Of a DNA stretch of 64,000 nt, positions 26,104-34,650 are shown piece by piece. The number at the start of each line of letters is the position of its first letter. Within the stretch, counting starts at the first letter, position 1. The DNA lies in the NCBI RefSeq assembly GCF_900156655.1, contig NZ_FTOG01000002.1:310001-374000 (forward strand), given 5' to 3'. The translations under genes were made by a program, and so were the position numbers. Source of the stretch: Rhodobacter aestuarii. GTDB lineage: Bacteria; Pseudomonadota; Alphaproteobacteria; Rhodobacterales; Rhodobacteraceae. The notes under the pieces are model-generated. The model saw nothing but the letters and a program-made list of their open reading frames with translations. It made no database searches and was not told the origin of the DNA.

Positions 26104-27075
26104 TCAGAGTTGGGGAGCCGCGGCGGGGGAGGCGCCGTGCTCAGAAGTTGCAGGGGGAAGCTGGCCACCAAGCAGCGCATCGACGCCAATGGTCACGGCC
26201 AGCAAATCGGCGGAACCGCCGGGCGAAAGATGGCGGGCAATACAGGCGGCGTCGAAGGCATGGATGGCCTCCATCCCCGCCTCGGTCAGCGCCCCGCCAA
26301 GGGCACGGATCCGCCGCGCTTCGGCCTGTACGAAAGCCAGAGCCTCCGGGCCACCGCGCCACAAAAGCGTGGTGTCTTCGGTCTCTGTCATTAGCGCGAG
26401 CAGCGTATCGAGCAGCACCGCCGAAAGCGGCGCACCGATATCACGGGCCGCCCGCAGCGCCGGCAGGCCGGTGCTGCGGACGGTCGGGAAACCGGCCTCG
26501 GCCTCGCCGCGAATGCCCAACACACCGTATTCTTTGTAGAGTTTTTCTCCGGCAGTGCGGGGCGCCCGGTTTCCTAGGCTGCGCAATTCCCGGTCGCAGA
26601 TCCCACGCACCATATCGGTCGCGGTTGCGAACAGGTCTTGCTCGGTGCAGGTCGGCTGAAGGCGCATCACACTGCCGGCGGCAGCGCTCAAAATCCCAGC
26701 CGAGAACAGCAGGCCACGTTGCGTGTTGACTCCCTGCGTCGCGGCGAGCAGTCGCGACTCGTAACGGGCACCGATTTCGCGCACAGGCGCAAGCAGTGTC
26801 CAGGCAGGGCCGTTATGGCCCAAACCGAGCTCGGCACATTGGTAAAGGCAGGGTGCAATTACCGCCGAGGAGACCATAAAGGTCTGGATGTTCATGTCTT
26901 CATGCGACCCGTTGGAACGGGGCGTCACAAGACCGGGTTTCGGATGTGTGGAGATTTCCAGAAGCGCGCCAGTCAGAAAGGCCGAACCAATCGACCAGGC
27001 GTTTGACTGCGGCCACAGCGACATGTCGCTGTACCAGTCAAGTGTCCGCCGCAGGGCGTATTTCATGGGTTTCAT
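26104..27075 (-). CDS. mdcB: Triphosphoribosyl-dephospho-CoA synthase MdcB (CitG family)
   Basis: A 323-residue CitG/MdcB family enzyme that makes 2'-(5''-triphosphoribosyl)-3'-dephospho-CoA from ATP and dephospho-CoA, the precursor of the MadE prosthetic group. The signature HPKPGLVTPRSNGSHEDMN (about 44-62) is diagnostic; GVNTQRGLLFSAG and YGVLGIRGEAEAGFP are also typical. ATG codons lie at 27075 and 27066. It is the first structural gene of the mad operon and corresponds by position to madG of Malonomonas rubra (inference). A 507-base leader region lies upstream. Confidence 0.9.
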   Translation of the reverse strand: MKPMKYALRRTLDWYSDMSLWPQSNAWSIGSAFLTGALLEISTHPKPGLVTPRSNGSHEDMNIQTFMVSSAVIAPCLYQCAELGLGHNGPAWTLLAPVREIGARYESRLLAATQGVNTQRGLLFSAGILSAAAGSVMRLQPTCTEQDLFATATDMVRGICDRELRSLGNRAPRTAGEKLYKEYGVLGIRGEAEAGFPTVRSTGLPALRAARDIGAPLSAVLLDTLLALMTETEDTTLLWRGGPEALAFVQAEARRIRALGGALTEAGMEAIHAFDAACIARHLSPGGSADLLAVTIGVDALLGGQLPPATSEHGASPAAAPQL

Positions 27076-27391
27076 CCCGCATAACCGACGGGGAGCGGCG
27101 CGCCCACGGGCGTCACAGCTTGCTATCCATGGCCAGATGAAGGGATTACATCCGGTCCGGAGAACCGTCGGGAATGCACCACACGAATGTCACTTGCGCA
27201 CGCGGTGCTTTGGGCTTGTCAGCTCTACCGCACAGCTGGCGGCAAGGCTCATCACAGTCGTCACGGCCCGGCCTTCAGAGGGCTCGGGCGGCCTCGGTCA
27301 ACTTTGCGTGAAAGCGTGTCGCCCCGGGGTTGACGTGATCGATACGCCTAGTTTTTCAGCTTGTCCAGTCTTCGTTTTGACCGCCCGATAA

Positions 27392-27524
27392 ATGCGACAT
27401 CATGTGCATATTGACAGGATAATACCCAAATTATTCATGCGGATAGGAAATTATGCAGGTAAGATTCACTGCAAGAAAAAGCCCAGCCCCAAATTGGGGC
27501 CGGGCACTCGACAGGATGTCGCAT
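27392..27524 (-). repeat. 10-bp inverted repeat flanking the second terminator
   Basis: ATGCGACATC at 27392-27401 is repeated in inverse complement at 27515-27524 (GATGTCGCAT). In the minus-strand RNA the two copies can pair across terminator 2, possibly enclosing it or competing with it; as DNA they could be two operator half-sites 113 bases apart. The copy at 27515-27524 also overlaps a small dyad, CGACA-GGA-TGTCG (27509-27521). Confidence 0.55.
27476..27505 (-). terminator. Intrinsic terminator 2 upstream of the mad operon
   Basis: An 11-bp stem (27481-27491 with 27495-27505, one G-T wobble on the RNA) with a 3-base loop is followed on the minus strand by TTTTT (27480-27476). It lies between the hutP-like gene and mdcB, facing the operon, and is a strong candidate for regulated read-through. 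Confidence 0.85.
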
Positions 27525-27542
27525 ATGGGTGTTTTTAAGGGG

Positions 27543-27566
27543 AAAACAAGGCCCCGAAGCGGGGCC
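27543..27566 (-). terminator. Intrinsic terminator 1 just after the hutP-like gene
   Basis: A 7-bp G/C stem (27550-27556 with 27560-27566) with a 3-base loop is followed on the minus strand by TTGTTTT (27549-27543). It starts 16 bases after the stop of the hutP-like gene. Confidence 0.75.
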
Positions 27567-27582
27567 ATGCAAATTTTGCCAC

Positions 27583-27999
27583 TCAGATATGCATTACGCC
27601 GAATCCGATGCGTTCATGGTTGGTAATCGGGTGAAAAGCCGATTCGCCATGCGCCGCAACGGCAACCCAATGCCCATCCGAGACCAGCGCCACCTTCAGT
27701 TTCAGGTTCGACTCGGCCACGACCGAAGAACTCACCCCATGCAAGCACTCTAGCCCGGCATGGATCACGCCGTGAATCTCGTCTGGCCGATGCCGCACCA
27801 CCTGCGCGTTAAGTGCACAAGCGACGATCGATTTGACAAAGCCACGCTCAATTTCGGTGCGCTTACCAGTCACGAAAGTGATCCCTACACGCCAATTCGG
27901 ATGCGCAGCGATTTGCTCCTTGATCCGTTCTTCTTCCTCGCGGCTGCTGATGGCGGCCATGATGGCGGCCTTACCGATCCTGTCAGCGGTGATTTCCAT
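27583..27999 (-). CDS. HutP-family RNA-binding antiterminator homologue
   Basis: A protein of 138 residues from the ATG at 27999 (in-frame ATG at 28035 and TTG at 28059 would add 12 or 20 residues). It matches Bacillus HutP along its length: DRIGKAAIMAAIS at the start, EIHGVIHAGLECLHGV (HutP: ESHALYHATMEALHGV), WVAVAAHGE, and ERIGFGVMHI at the end (HutP: ETFGVGINHI). The three metal-binding histidines of HutP (His73, His77, His138) correspond to His76, His80 and His137 here. HutP, with L-histidine and Mg2+, binds RNA and prevents termination upstream of the hut genes. Here the next genes downstream are mad genes, behind two terminators. The ligand is unknown. Length (HutP about 148) and a GGAATGG ribosome site favour 27999. 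Confidence 0.85.
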   Translation of the reverse strand: MEITADRIGKAAIMAAISSREEEERIKEQIAAHPNWRVGITFVTGKRTEIERGFVKSIVACALNAQVVRHRPDEIHGVIHAGLECLHGVSSSVVAESNLKLKVALVSDGHWVAVAAHGESAFHPITNHERIGFGVMHI

Positions 28000-28083
28000 A
28001 ACGCGATTCCATTCCGACCCGATTTGCGCTTCCATATCGTCGCAGGGCGGCGCGCTCAACGCATTTGATGCCTCAAACGCATA

Positions 28084-28635
28084 TCAAGCGTGCCCCGCCG
28101 CTGCAGAAAGGGTTCGCGGGTCGATCCCCATCGTGCCAAGCGCGCGCGACCATTTGGTGGCATAGGCCGCATCCAAGGCAAGCTCTGGATTTGGTTCGGC
28201 AATCAGCCAGCCGTTGTTCAAGATTTCCTGCTCAAGCTGGCCCGGCCCCCAACCGGCATAGCCCAGCATCAGCATGGCCCGCGCCGGCCCACGCCCCGCG
28301 CCCCACTCTTCCAAAATATCGCGCGTTGCCGTCATTGCCAGCCCTTCGCCAACGGGCATCGTTGCGGCAAACCAATCCGCCGAATGCAGCACAAAACCGC
28401 GCCCGGTTTCGACAGGCCCCCCAAACAAAATCGCGTCTTCACGACGGCCACCTGCGGTCAGCGGAATGCCGATTTGCTCAAAAAGCCCGCCCACATCGGG
28501 TTCCGGCACGGGTTTATTGACGATCAACCCCATCGCGCCTTCGGGCGAATGGGCGCACATCACCACCACCGAATGCTCGAATCGCGGGTCTTCCATGCCC
28601 GGCATGGCAATCAGCAGTTTTCCGGTGAGATCCAT
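28084..28635 (-). CDS. YqgE/AlgH family protein
   Basis: A 183-residue protein of the YqgE/AlgH family (UPF0301). It begins LTGKLLIAMPGMEDPRFEHSVV and contains GAMGLIVNKPV, FGGPVETGRGFVLHS and LGYAGWGPGQLEQE, all family hallmarks. The function is not established. It lies 84 bases upstream of the hutP-like gene on the same strand, so the two could share a transcript. It is divergent from the DsbD-alpha-like gene. Confidence 0.92.
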   Translation of the reverse strand: MDLTGKLLIAMPGMEDPRFEHSVVVMCAHSPEGAMGLIVNKPVPEPDVGGLFEQIGIPLTAGGRREDAILFGGPVETGRGFVLHSADWFAATMPVGEGLAMTATRDILEEWGAGRGPARAMLMLGYAGWGPGQLEQEILNNGWLIAEPNPELALDAAYATKWSRALGTMGIDPRTLSAAAGHA

Positions 28636-28785
28636 CGCGGCCCCCTTTCGCGCAACAAGCGCCCCCCTTCAAGGTGGCGCGACGCGGCCCTGCAATCAAC
28701 CCCCGCGCAGCGAAATCCGCCCCGCATCCAACGGTTGGCGCTTTTGTGACTTGGAACGCCCCCCTTGCTACGGCTATCGGAAAGT

Positions 28786-29577
28786 ATGCGGATGATCTTT
28801 GCCACCCTGCCCTGTATTCTTGCCCTGGCGGTGCCCGTGGGCGCACAGCCCCCCCTGCCCGAGGGGCTTTTGGGGGCAGAAATTCGCTCTGGCTGGGAGG
28901 CCCAAAACGGCACCCGCATCGCGGCACTACATTTGCAATTGGCACCGGGCTGGAAAACCTATTGGCGGGTCCCTGGCGAAGCCGGTGTGCCGCCCGTGCT
29001 GCATTTTGCCCGCTCCCGCAATCTCGCGCATATGCAGGTGATTTGGCCGACCCCGAGCGTTTTTGAACAAAATGGAATGCGCACCGTGGGCTACCACGAC
29101 GAACTGATTTTGCCGCTGGAACTAACACCGCGCGAAGCAGGCGTTCCGATTGATCTGGAAGCTCGGCTCGATTTTGGCATCTGCCACGAGATTTGTGTGC
29201 CAGTGCAGCTTGACCTGACCGCTTGGCTCGCTGGCCCCGGCGCCCCCGACCCGGCCATTGCCGCCGCGCTTGAGGCGCAACCGGTGCCCCGGCCCGGTCT
29301 TGCGCGGTGCGCGGTGGAACCGATCCGCGACGGGATGCGGGTCGAAGCGCGGATTGATACCCCGCCTGCGCCGGGCGAGGTTGCACTTTTTGAACTGCGC
29401 GCGCGCCCGATGTGGGTCTCTGATCCGATGATCGCACGCGAGGGAGGCACACTTCTTGCCAGCGCAGAGTTCGTGCCCGAAACCGGCGCACCCTTCGATC
29501 TTGATCAAGATGATCTGCGCATCACGGTGGTGAGTGCGGCAGGCGCCATCGAGATTGATGGCTGCCCACCGAACTAA
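28786..29577 (+). CDS. Secreted DsbD-alpha-domain-like protein
   Basis: A 263-residue exported protein. Residues 1-20 form a signal peptide (MRMIFATLPCILALAVPVGAQ). The following region has LAPGWKTYWRVPGEAGVPP and LDFGICHEICVPVQ with Cys133 and Cys137, the cysteine pair of the DsbD N-terminal domain as found in ScsB-like proteins. It probably takes part in periplasmic thiol exchange, but the transmembrane and C-terminal thioredoxin domains of full DsbD are absent, so it needs a separate electron donor. ATG codons at 28786 and 28792 are both possible; CGGAAAG precedes the first. Confidence 0.82.
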   Translation: MRMIFATLPCILALAVPVGAQPPLPEGLLGAEIRSGWEAQNGTRIAALHLQLAPGWKTYWRVPGEAGVPPVLHFARSRNLAHMQVIWPTPSVFEQNGMRTVGYHDELILPLELTPREAGVPIDLEARLDFGICHEICVPVQLDLTAWLAGPGAPDPAIAAALEAQPVPRPGLARCAVEPIRDGMRVEARIDTPPAPGEVALFELRARPMWVSDPMIAREGGTLLASAEFVPETGAPFDLDQDDLRITVVSAAGAIEIDGCPPN

Positions 29578-29579
29578 GC

Positions 29580-32500
29580 CTATTCCGCGGGCGGCAAGGC
29601 GCGCGCGCGGGCAAGCCGCGGCGCGACAAAAGCGGTGGCCACCGTCACAAGGAAGGCGAGCGCGATAAACACCCCCAACGCGCCACCCACCCCTTGGCCA
29701 GCCCAAAGTGCGCGCCCCAAGGTGGCAGCAAAGCCAACCACCAGCGCAGCCGTCGCGGCGCCCAAGGCGATCTGCAACCCACGCCCAGCGCCATGCCCAC
29801 CCCGCAATCCACGCTTAAACGCCCGGATCGCGCGGCCAAAATCTTGCCCCACGGCCAAGGCTGCAGGCACCACAACCAGAACAATCACCATCCCAAAGCC
29901 AAGCCCATAGACCAGCGTGATGATCGTGGGCTTGAGGAACAGCGCCGAGGAGGAACGCTCGTAAAGCAGCGGGCCAAGCCCCAGCACGGTGGTGAGTGTC
30001 GTCAGCAACACCGGACGCAGACGGTCTGCCACCGCATCCACAATCGCCGGACGCATACCCCGTTTGGCGGCATATTCATCAACAGTTGAAATCAGCACGA
30101 TGGCGTCGTTGATAATGATCCCCGTCATCCCAATCAGCCCCACGACCGAGAACATGGAAAGCGGCACGCCCCAATGCCAATGGCCCCAAAAGGCACCAAT
30201 CAGCCCAAAGGGAATGACCGACATCACCACCGCCGGGCGGCTCCAAGACGAGAAAATCCACGCGAGACACAGGTAAATCCCGGTCAGCACCAGAACGAGT
30301 CCAAGGATCGCGTCGCCCATAAATTCGCGCTCGCGTTCTGCCGCGCCGCCAAGGCTCCATGTCACGCCCCGTTCCTCGGAAATACGGGGCAAGATCACCT
30401 CTGTCATCTGCCGCTCAATCTCATTGGCGCGCTCGGCATTGTCTTCGGAGATATTGCCCGTCACCTCGATAGACCGGATGCCATCTTCGCGCCGGATCGT
30501 CGAAAACCCCACCTGCGTGCGCGCCGAGACAATATCGGACAGCGGCACCCAATTGCCCGCAGGCGTGCGCATCTGCATCCGATCCAAGAAATCGGCGGTC
30601 AGTTCGCTTTCCGGCATTTCCACCTGAATAGAAGCTTCGCGCGTACCATCGGGGAAGGTCGCGGCCTCAATCCCATTGAGTCGGGCACGCAATTCACGGC
30701 TGAGCATATCAATATCAAACCCGAGCGCCGCCCCCTGTGGGGTCAGGTTCAAAATCAGTTCTTGCTTGTCATAAGCAAGGTTATCCTCAAGCGCCGAGAC
30801 CTCCGGGAAGGTCGCCAAAGCGGTTTTCAGATCTTCTGCAGCTTCTTTCAAAACGCGGCTTTCGGCACCCGCGAATTTGACCGAAATGCCATCAGAGGAC
30901 GGACCCGCAAAGAAGGACCGGAAGCTGAGTTCCTCAATCAACGGGTGACGCGCGGCAGCCGCCTGAAACCGCTCAAGGAAATCGGCCGAAGAATAGGACC
31001 GGTAGTCTTGGTCGATCAGCTCGATGGTGATGGCGCCCAACAGATCAGCGTCTTTGCTATCCGCCGAAGCCAGCGAGCGGCCCACCGCCCCGCCAATTTG
31101 CGCCACCACATAGGTCACCGGATTGGTGCCAAATTCCTTTTCATATTGCGCGCCGACCTCATTCGCAGCCTCTTGCAACGCCTTCATCTGCGCCATCGTA
31201 TCTTCGCGCCGCGCGCCTGCCAGCATCGAATAAGCGGCAGAGACCATTGCGTTTTCGGGCGGGCTAAAGAAGCGCCATTGCACTGCGCCGCCCACCACCA
31301 AAGCAACGGAGGCCAGCATCAGCGAGAAAGCCCCCGCAAGCACCGCGTAGCGCGCCGTGAGCACGATCCGCATGAAGGGCCGCATGATGTTCAGCCGGAA
31401 CCAATCAAGCCCCTCATTCACTTTGCGCGAGGGCCAATCATACCAACGCTCCTTCGCGGTATGGGCAAGCGCATGCGCCATGTGGTTGGGCAGGATCAGG
31501 AAGCACTCGAGAAGCGAAGCCGCCAGAACCGCAATCACCGTCCAAGGGATATCAGAGATCATCCGCCCCATCGGCCCGCCCATCATCGTGAGGCCGCCAA
31601 AGGCAATGATCGAGGTCATCGAGGAGGCCATCACGGGCGACAGCATCCGCCGCGCGCCCTGCTCCGCCGCCAAAACCGGGTGCTCACCCAAATCGCGCGA
31701 TCGAAAATCGGCGTGTTCGCCCACCACAATCGCATCATCAACGACGATCCCCAACGTCAAGATGAGCGCAAAGATCGAGATCATGTTGAGCGTCATGCCC
31801 GCCATATACATGGCGAACAAAGCCGCCGCGATGGCGGTGGGAATGCCCATCGCGACCCAAAAGGCCGTGCGCGCGTTCAAAAACAGGAACAGCAGCACCA
31901 CAACCAGCACAAGCCCCTGAATCCCGTTATCTTTCAAAAGATCGAGCCGCGCTTGAATGGCTTCCGAGCGGGAGCGGATCAGGTCAATCGAGGTGCCTTC
32001 GGGCACGGTGGGCTGCATTTGCGCCACCACCTCTTGCACCTTGCGCTGCAAAGCGATGGCATCGCCCTCGGCAGAGCGGGACACGTTGATCGAAATGGCC
32101 GGGTTGTCGCCCACGTAATAGGCGCGCTCGCGGTTACCACCTTCTACACGAATGGCGGCCACATCCCCCACCCGCAGCAGCGACCCGTCGCTTTCTTCGC
32201 GAATGACGATATCAGCGATAGACAGCGCATCACGCCGTTCTTCGCCGGTGCGCACCCGCTGCGCGCCACCCGATACATCGCCAGCGGGCGAGGTCGCGGC
32301 CTCTGCCGAGATCACGGTGGCGATTTCAGAAAGCGTCACATTGTGGCGCATCATCTGCACGGTGGGCAGTTCTACCACCGTTTCGGGCGCCAAGAAGCCT
32401 TGGATCGTGGTGCGCGTTACGCCCTCGGCATAAAGGCGGGTGACCAATTCATCTGCCAAACGACCGATCTGTTCGGCGGACAGCGGACCGGTAATCACCA

Positions 32501-33017
32501 CATCGGTCACCGTATCCCGCCAAGCGCCGCGCTTGATTTCGGGATCATCGGCCCCTTCGGGCAAAGTGCCCGCCGTCGTCACCGCCTGCTCCACCTCAGA
32601 GACCGCGCGGCTCATATCCCAACCATCTTCGAAGGTGAGCGAAATGCGCGCCGCCCCCTCGGTCGAGCGGCTTTCAGACTCGCTCACCCCTTCCACAGCG
32701 ATCAGCGAAGGTTCCAACACCTGCACGATGGCCCGGTCGACCTCCTCTGCGCCGGCACCATCCCATGTGACGGAAACGGTGACCGATTCCTCGATTGAAT
32801 CGGGGAAGAATTGCGCGCGCATTTTCGGCAGCGTCACCGCACCTGCGAGCAGCAAAATTACCAAAAGCAGGTTTGCCAGCGTTTTGTGGCGGGTAAAAAG
32901 CGCAATAATCCCATGCGCTTTCGGAAGCTCTTCACCCGGGCGGGCAAATTCCCCCTCGGCCATCACAACAGCCGCGGCCGCGGCATTGAGCTGGTCGCGT
33001 TCGCTTGGCGTGGTCAT
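29580..33017 (-). CDS. RND-family efflux transporter permease
   Basis: A 1145-residue inner-membrane pump of the AcrB/MdtB group, slightly longer than usual because of N- and C-terminal extensions. The start of the transporter fold is RHKTLANLLLVILLLAGAVTLPKMRAQFFPD; the helix IISIFALILTLGIVVDDAIVVGEH contains the Asp-Asp proton-relay pair, and a second half repeats the layout (SVVGLIGMTGIIINDAIVLI). It exports unknown compounds by proton antiport together with the periplasmic adaptor encoded 3 bases upstream. No TolC-like outer-membrane gene is in the window. Confidence 0.93.
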   Translation of the reverse strand: MTTPSERDQLNAAAAAVVMAEGEFARPGEELPKAHGIIALFTRHKTLANLLLVILLLAGAVTLPKMRAQFFPDSIEESVTVSVTWDGAGAEEVDRAIVQVLEPSLIAVEGVSESESRSTEGAARISLTFEDGWDMSRAVSEVEQAVTTAGTLPEGADDPEIKRGAWRDTVTDVVITGPLSAEQIGRLADELVTRLYAEGVTRTTIQGFLAPETVVELPTVQMMRHNVTLSEIATVISAEAATSPAGDVSGGAQRVRTGEERRDALSIADIVIREESDGSLLRVGDVAAIRVEGGNRERAYYVGDNPAISINVSRSAEGDAIALQRKVQEVVAQMQPTVPEGTSIDLIRSRSEAIQARLDLLKDNGIQGLVLVVVLLFLFLNARTAFWVAMGIPTAIAAALFAMYMAGMTLNMISIFALILTLGIVVDDAIVVGEHADFRSRDLGEHPVLAAEQGARRMLSPVMASSMTSIIAFGGLTMMGGPMGRMISDIPWTVIAVLAASLLECFLILPNHMAHALAHTAKERWYDWPSRKVNEGLDWFRLNIMRPFMRIVLTARYAVLAGAFSLMLASVALVVGGAVQWRFFSPPENAMVSAAYSMLAGARREDTMAQMKALQEAANEVGAQYEKEFGTNPVTYVVAQIGGAVGRSLASADSKDADLLGAITIELIDQDYRSYSSADFLERFQAAAARHPLIEELSFRSFFAGPSSDGISVKFAGAESRVLKEAAEDLKTALATFPEVSALEDNLAYDKQELILNLTPQGAALGFDIDMLSRELRARLNGIEAATFPDGTREASIQVEMPESELTADFLDRMQMRTPAGNWVPLSDIVSARTQVGFSTIRREDGIRSIEVTGNISEDNAERANEIERQMTEVILPRISEERGVTWSLGGAAEREREFMGDAILGLVLVLTGIYLCLAWIFSSWSRPAVVMSVIPFGLIGAFWGHWHWGVPLSMFSVVGLIGMTGIIINDAIVLISTVDEYAAKRGMRPAIVDAVADRLRPVLLTTLTTVLGLGPLLYERSSSALFLKPTIITLVYGLGFGMVIVLVVVPAALAVGQDFGRAIRAFKRGLRGGHGAGRGLQIALGAATAALVVGFAATLGRALWAGQGVGGALGVFIALAFLVTVATAFVAPRLARARALPPAE

Positions 33018-33020
33018 GGC

Positions 33021-34490
33021 TTAGCCCCCCATCCGCGATTCGATCCGCTCCACCAGATCGGCGGGCACTTGGTCTTGCTGCAAAGTGGCGAGCATCCGCG
33101 CCTTGGCTTCGGCTGGCATCCGGGTATTGCCCTCGACCGCTGCAATCAGCCGGGCGCGGTGACCGGCATCAAGCGTCACCTGCGCAGGTTTTTGCGGCAC
33201 GAGGCCCGCACCATCGGCCCCCGGCCGCAATGGGCGCAGTTTTAGCCCCTCGCCCAAAAGCGGCGAACGCTCGGCCACCACCTCGACCCCGCTTTGCAAC
33301 GCGGCAGCGCGGATCAGCACATCATCGCCTTGGCGGTGCACCACCTCGACCCGCTCCGCGCGCAGACGTTCATCGGCATCAAGCCGCAGCACCGTGCCAT
33401 CCGGCCCAACAGCGGCGGCAGGCAAAAGCGCGACATTTTCCAATTCGGGCATCGACAGCGTCACCGTTACGAAATCGCCCGCCTTCAGCCCGCGCACAGC
33501 TTCAAGACGCGCAAAGAGCAACCGCCCCGCTTGCCCCTCTTCCACCGCCGCCCCGGCACGCTCCAGCGTGGCAGGCACGGCAATATGGTCGGCGCCGAGG
33601 TCCAGCGTCACCTTCGCTTGCAGCGGCAAAAGCTGGCCTTTTTCGTCGGTCAGCCGCGCGAATTGCGCTGTAGGCACCCGAAACGAGACTTCCAGCGTCG
33701 CCGGGTCAATCAGCGTGCCCAGAATTTCATTGTTGGAAACAAGCCGCCCGGCAACCGTATCAATCCCCGAAAGCTGGCCCGCAAAATCCGCCCGGATCTC
33801 GGTTTCCGCCAACTTGCGTTCCGCCTCAGACAGCGCAATCTCGGCGCGGCGCAGCGCATTGCGCGCCTGATCAAGCCCCGCCTCTGCCGACGAAAGCGCC
33901 GAGCGTTTCGTCAACACCGCTTGCTCCGCCGATGAAACCGCCAATTCGGCGGTTTCAATATCGACGGTCGCCCCAAAGCCCCGCTCGCCAATCGACCGCG
34001 CCCGTTCAAGCGCCTTTTGCCGCAAGGCAACCTGCCGTTCCGCAGCCACCAAATCATCGCGCGCAATCACCAGCGTGCGTTCCGCCAAGGCCAATTGCGT
34101 CGCGGCCTCTGCCGTTGAAGCGGCAGCGGAATCCCGTGCCGCCTGCGTTTCTGCCGGATCCAGCCGCGCCAAAAGCTCGCCCGCCACAACCTGCCCACCT
34201 TCCACGAAATTCGGAGATAGTTCCAAAAGCGTGCCCGCCGCAGGCGCGCGCAATTCCAATTCCCGCAGGGTGCGCACCTCGCCATAGGCGGTCAGTTCCG
34301 GTTGCCGCGCGCCAAATTCCAGGGCGATCACATTGGCCGCAAAGACACGTTCCTGCTGTGCGCGCATCCGCCCCGGCGCTTCTTTACGCGCATCAATCGC
34401 CGATTTCATCGTGAAGCCACCAGCAGCCAAAAGCGCGATGGTCAAAGCGGCGAGGAAAAGCCCCGTCAGGGAACGAAAAAGAAAGCGCAT
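33021..34490 (-). CDS. RND efflux periplasmic adaptor (membrane fusion protein)
   Basis: A 489-residue HlyD/AcrA-type adaptor. It has one N-terminal hydrophobic segment (about residues 5-28) and a lipoyl-like strand pair, LELRAPAAGTLLEL. A long coiled-coil hairpin rich in Ala/Glu/Arg (about 115-230) and beta-barrel segments follow. It bridges the permease and an outer-membrane channel. The Ala-rich C-terminal tail is longer than in AcrA. It is upstream of the permease gene with a 3-base gap, so one operon. The 160 bases upstream contain no other gene. Confidence 0.9.
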   Translation of the reverse strand: MRFLFRSLTGLFLAALTIALLAAGGFTMKSAIDARKEAPGRMRAQQERVFAANVIALEFGARQPELTAYGEVRTLRELELRAPAAGTLLELSPNFVEGGQVVAGELLARLDPAETQAARDSAAASTAEAATQLALAERTLVIARDDLVAAERQVALRQKALERARSIGERGFGATVDIETAELAVSSAEQAVLTKRSALSSAEAGLDQARNALRRAEIALSEAERKLAETEIRADFAGQLSGIDTVAGRLVSNNEILGTLIDPATLEVSFRVPTAQFARLTDEKGQLLPLQAKVTLDLGADHIAVPATLERAGAAVEEGQAGRLLFARLEAVRGLKAGDFVTVTLSMPELENVALLPAAAVGPDGTVLRLDADERLRAERVEVVHRQGDDVLIRAAALQSGVEVVAERSPLLGEGLKLRPLRPGADGAGLVPQKPAQVTLDAGHRARLIAAVEGNTRMPAEAKARMLATLQQDQVPADLVERIESRMGG

Positions 34491-34650
34491 ATCAGGGTCC
34501 TACAGTCGAGGGCCAAGGCCGGTCGTGGATCATCCGAAAGTATGAAGGCGGGCGGGTTTCACAAGGGTTTGCAGCAAGGATACGTGCTTGCCACGTGATC
34601 CCGTCGCATATCACGAAGATTTCATGGAACTGTTATCAATCAAATGCGCC

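Larger units (their letters stand above)
27076..27582 (-). promoter_or_regulatory. Leader/intergenic region between hutP-like gene and mad operon
   Basis: These 507 bases hold no gene I can support. On the minus strand they contain two intrinsic terminators close to the hutP-like stop, a 10-bp inverted repeat flanking the second terminator, an AT-rich dyad ATAAT-N6-ATTAT (27419-27434), and about 280 further bases before mdcB. No clear -35/-10 pair facing mdcB was found. The layout suggests that transcription from upstream has to pass the terminators, or that a promoter lies in the AT-rich part around 27360-27470. Confidence 0.6.

Noticed and set aside
26888-27391. 167-codon plus-strand frame across the start of mdcB and the leader
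   Set aside because: About half lies antisense to mdcB; no motif, no ribosome site, and it would occupy the mad leader region.
27356-27409. 17-codon minus-strand frame in the mad leader (possible leader peptide)
   Set aside because: It starts with ATG and contains two His, but no ribosome site precedes it and it is too short to be judged without conservation data.
27411-27416. TTGACA on the plus strand as a -35 element
   Set aside because: No good -10 element follows at 16-18 bases, and there is no plus-strand gene downstream for more than 1 kb.
30174-32798. 874-codon plus-strand frame antisense to the RND permease
   Set aside because: Same shadow effect over a conserved gene; the predicted protein is Arg/His/Gln-rich without recognisable motifs.
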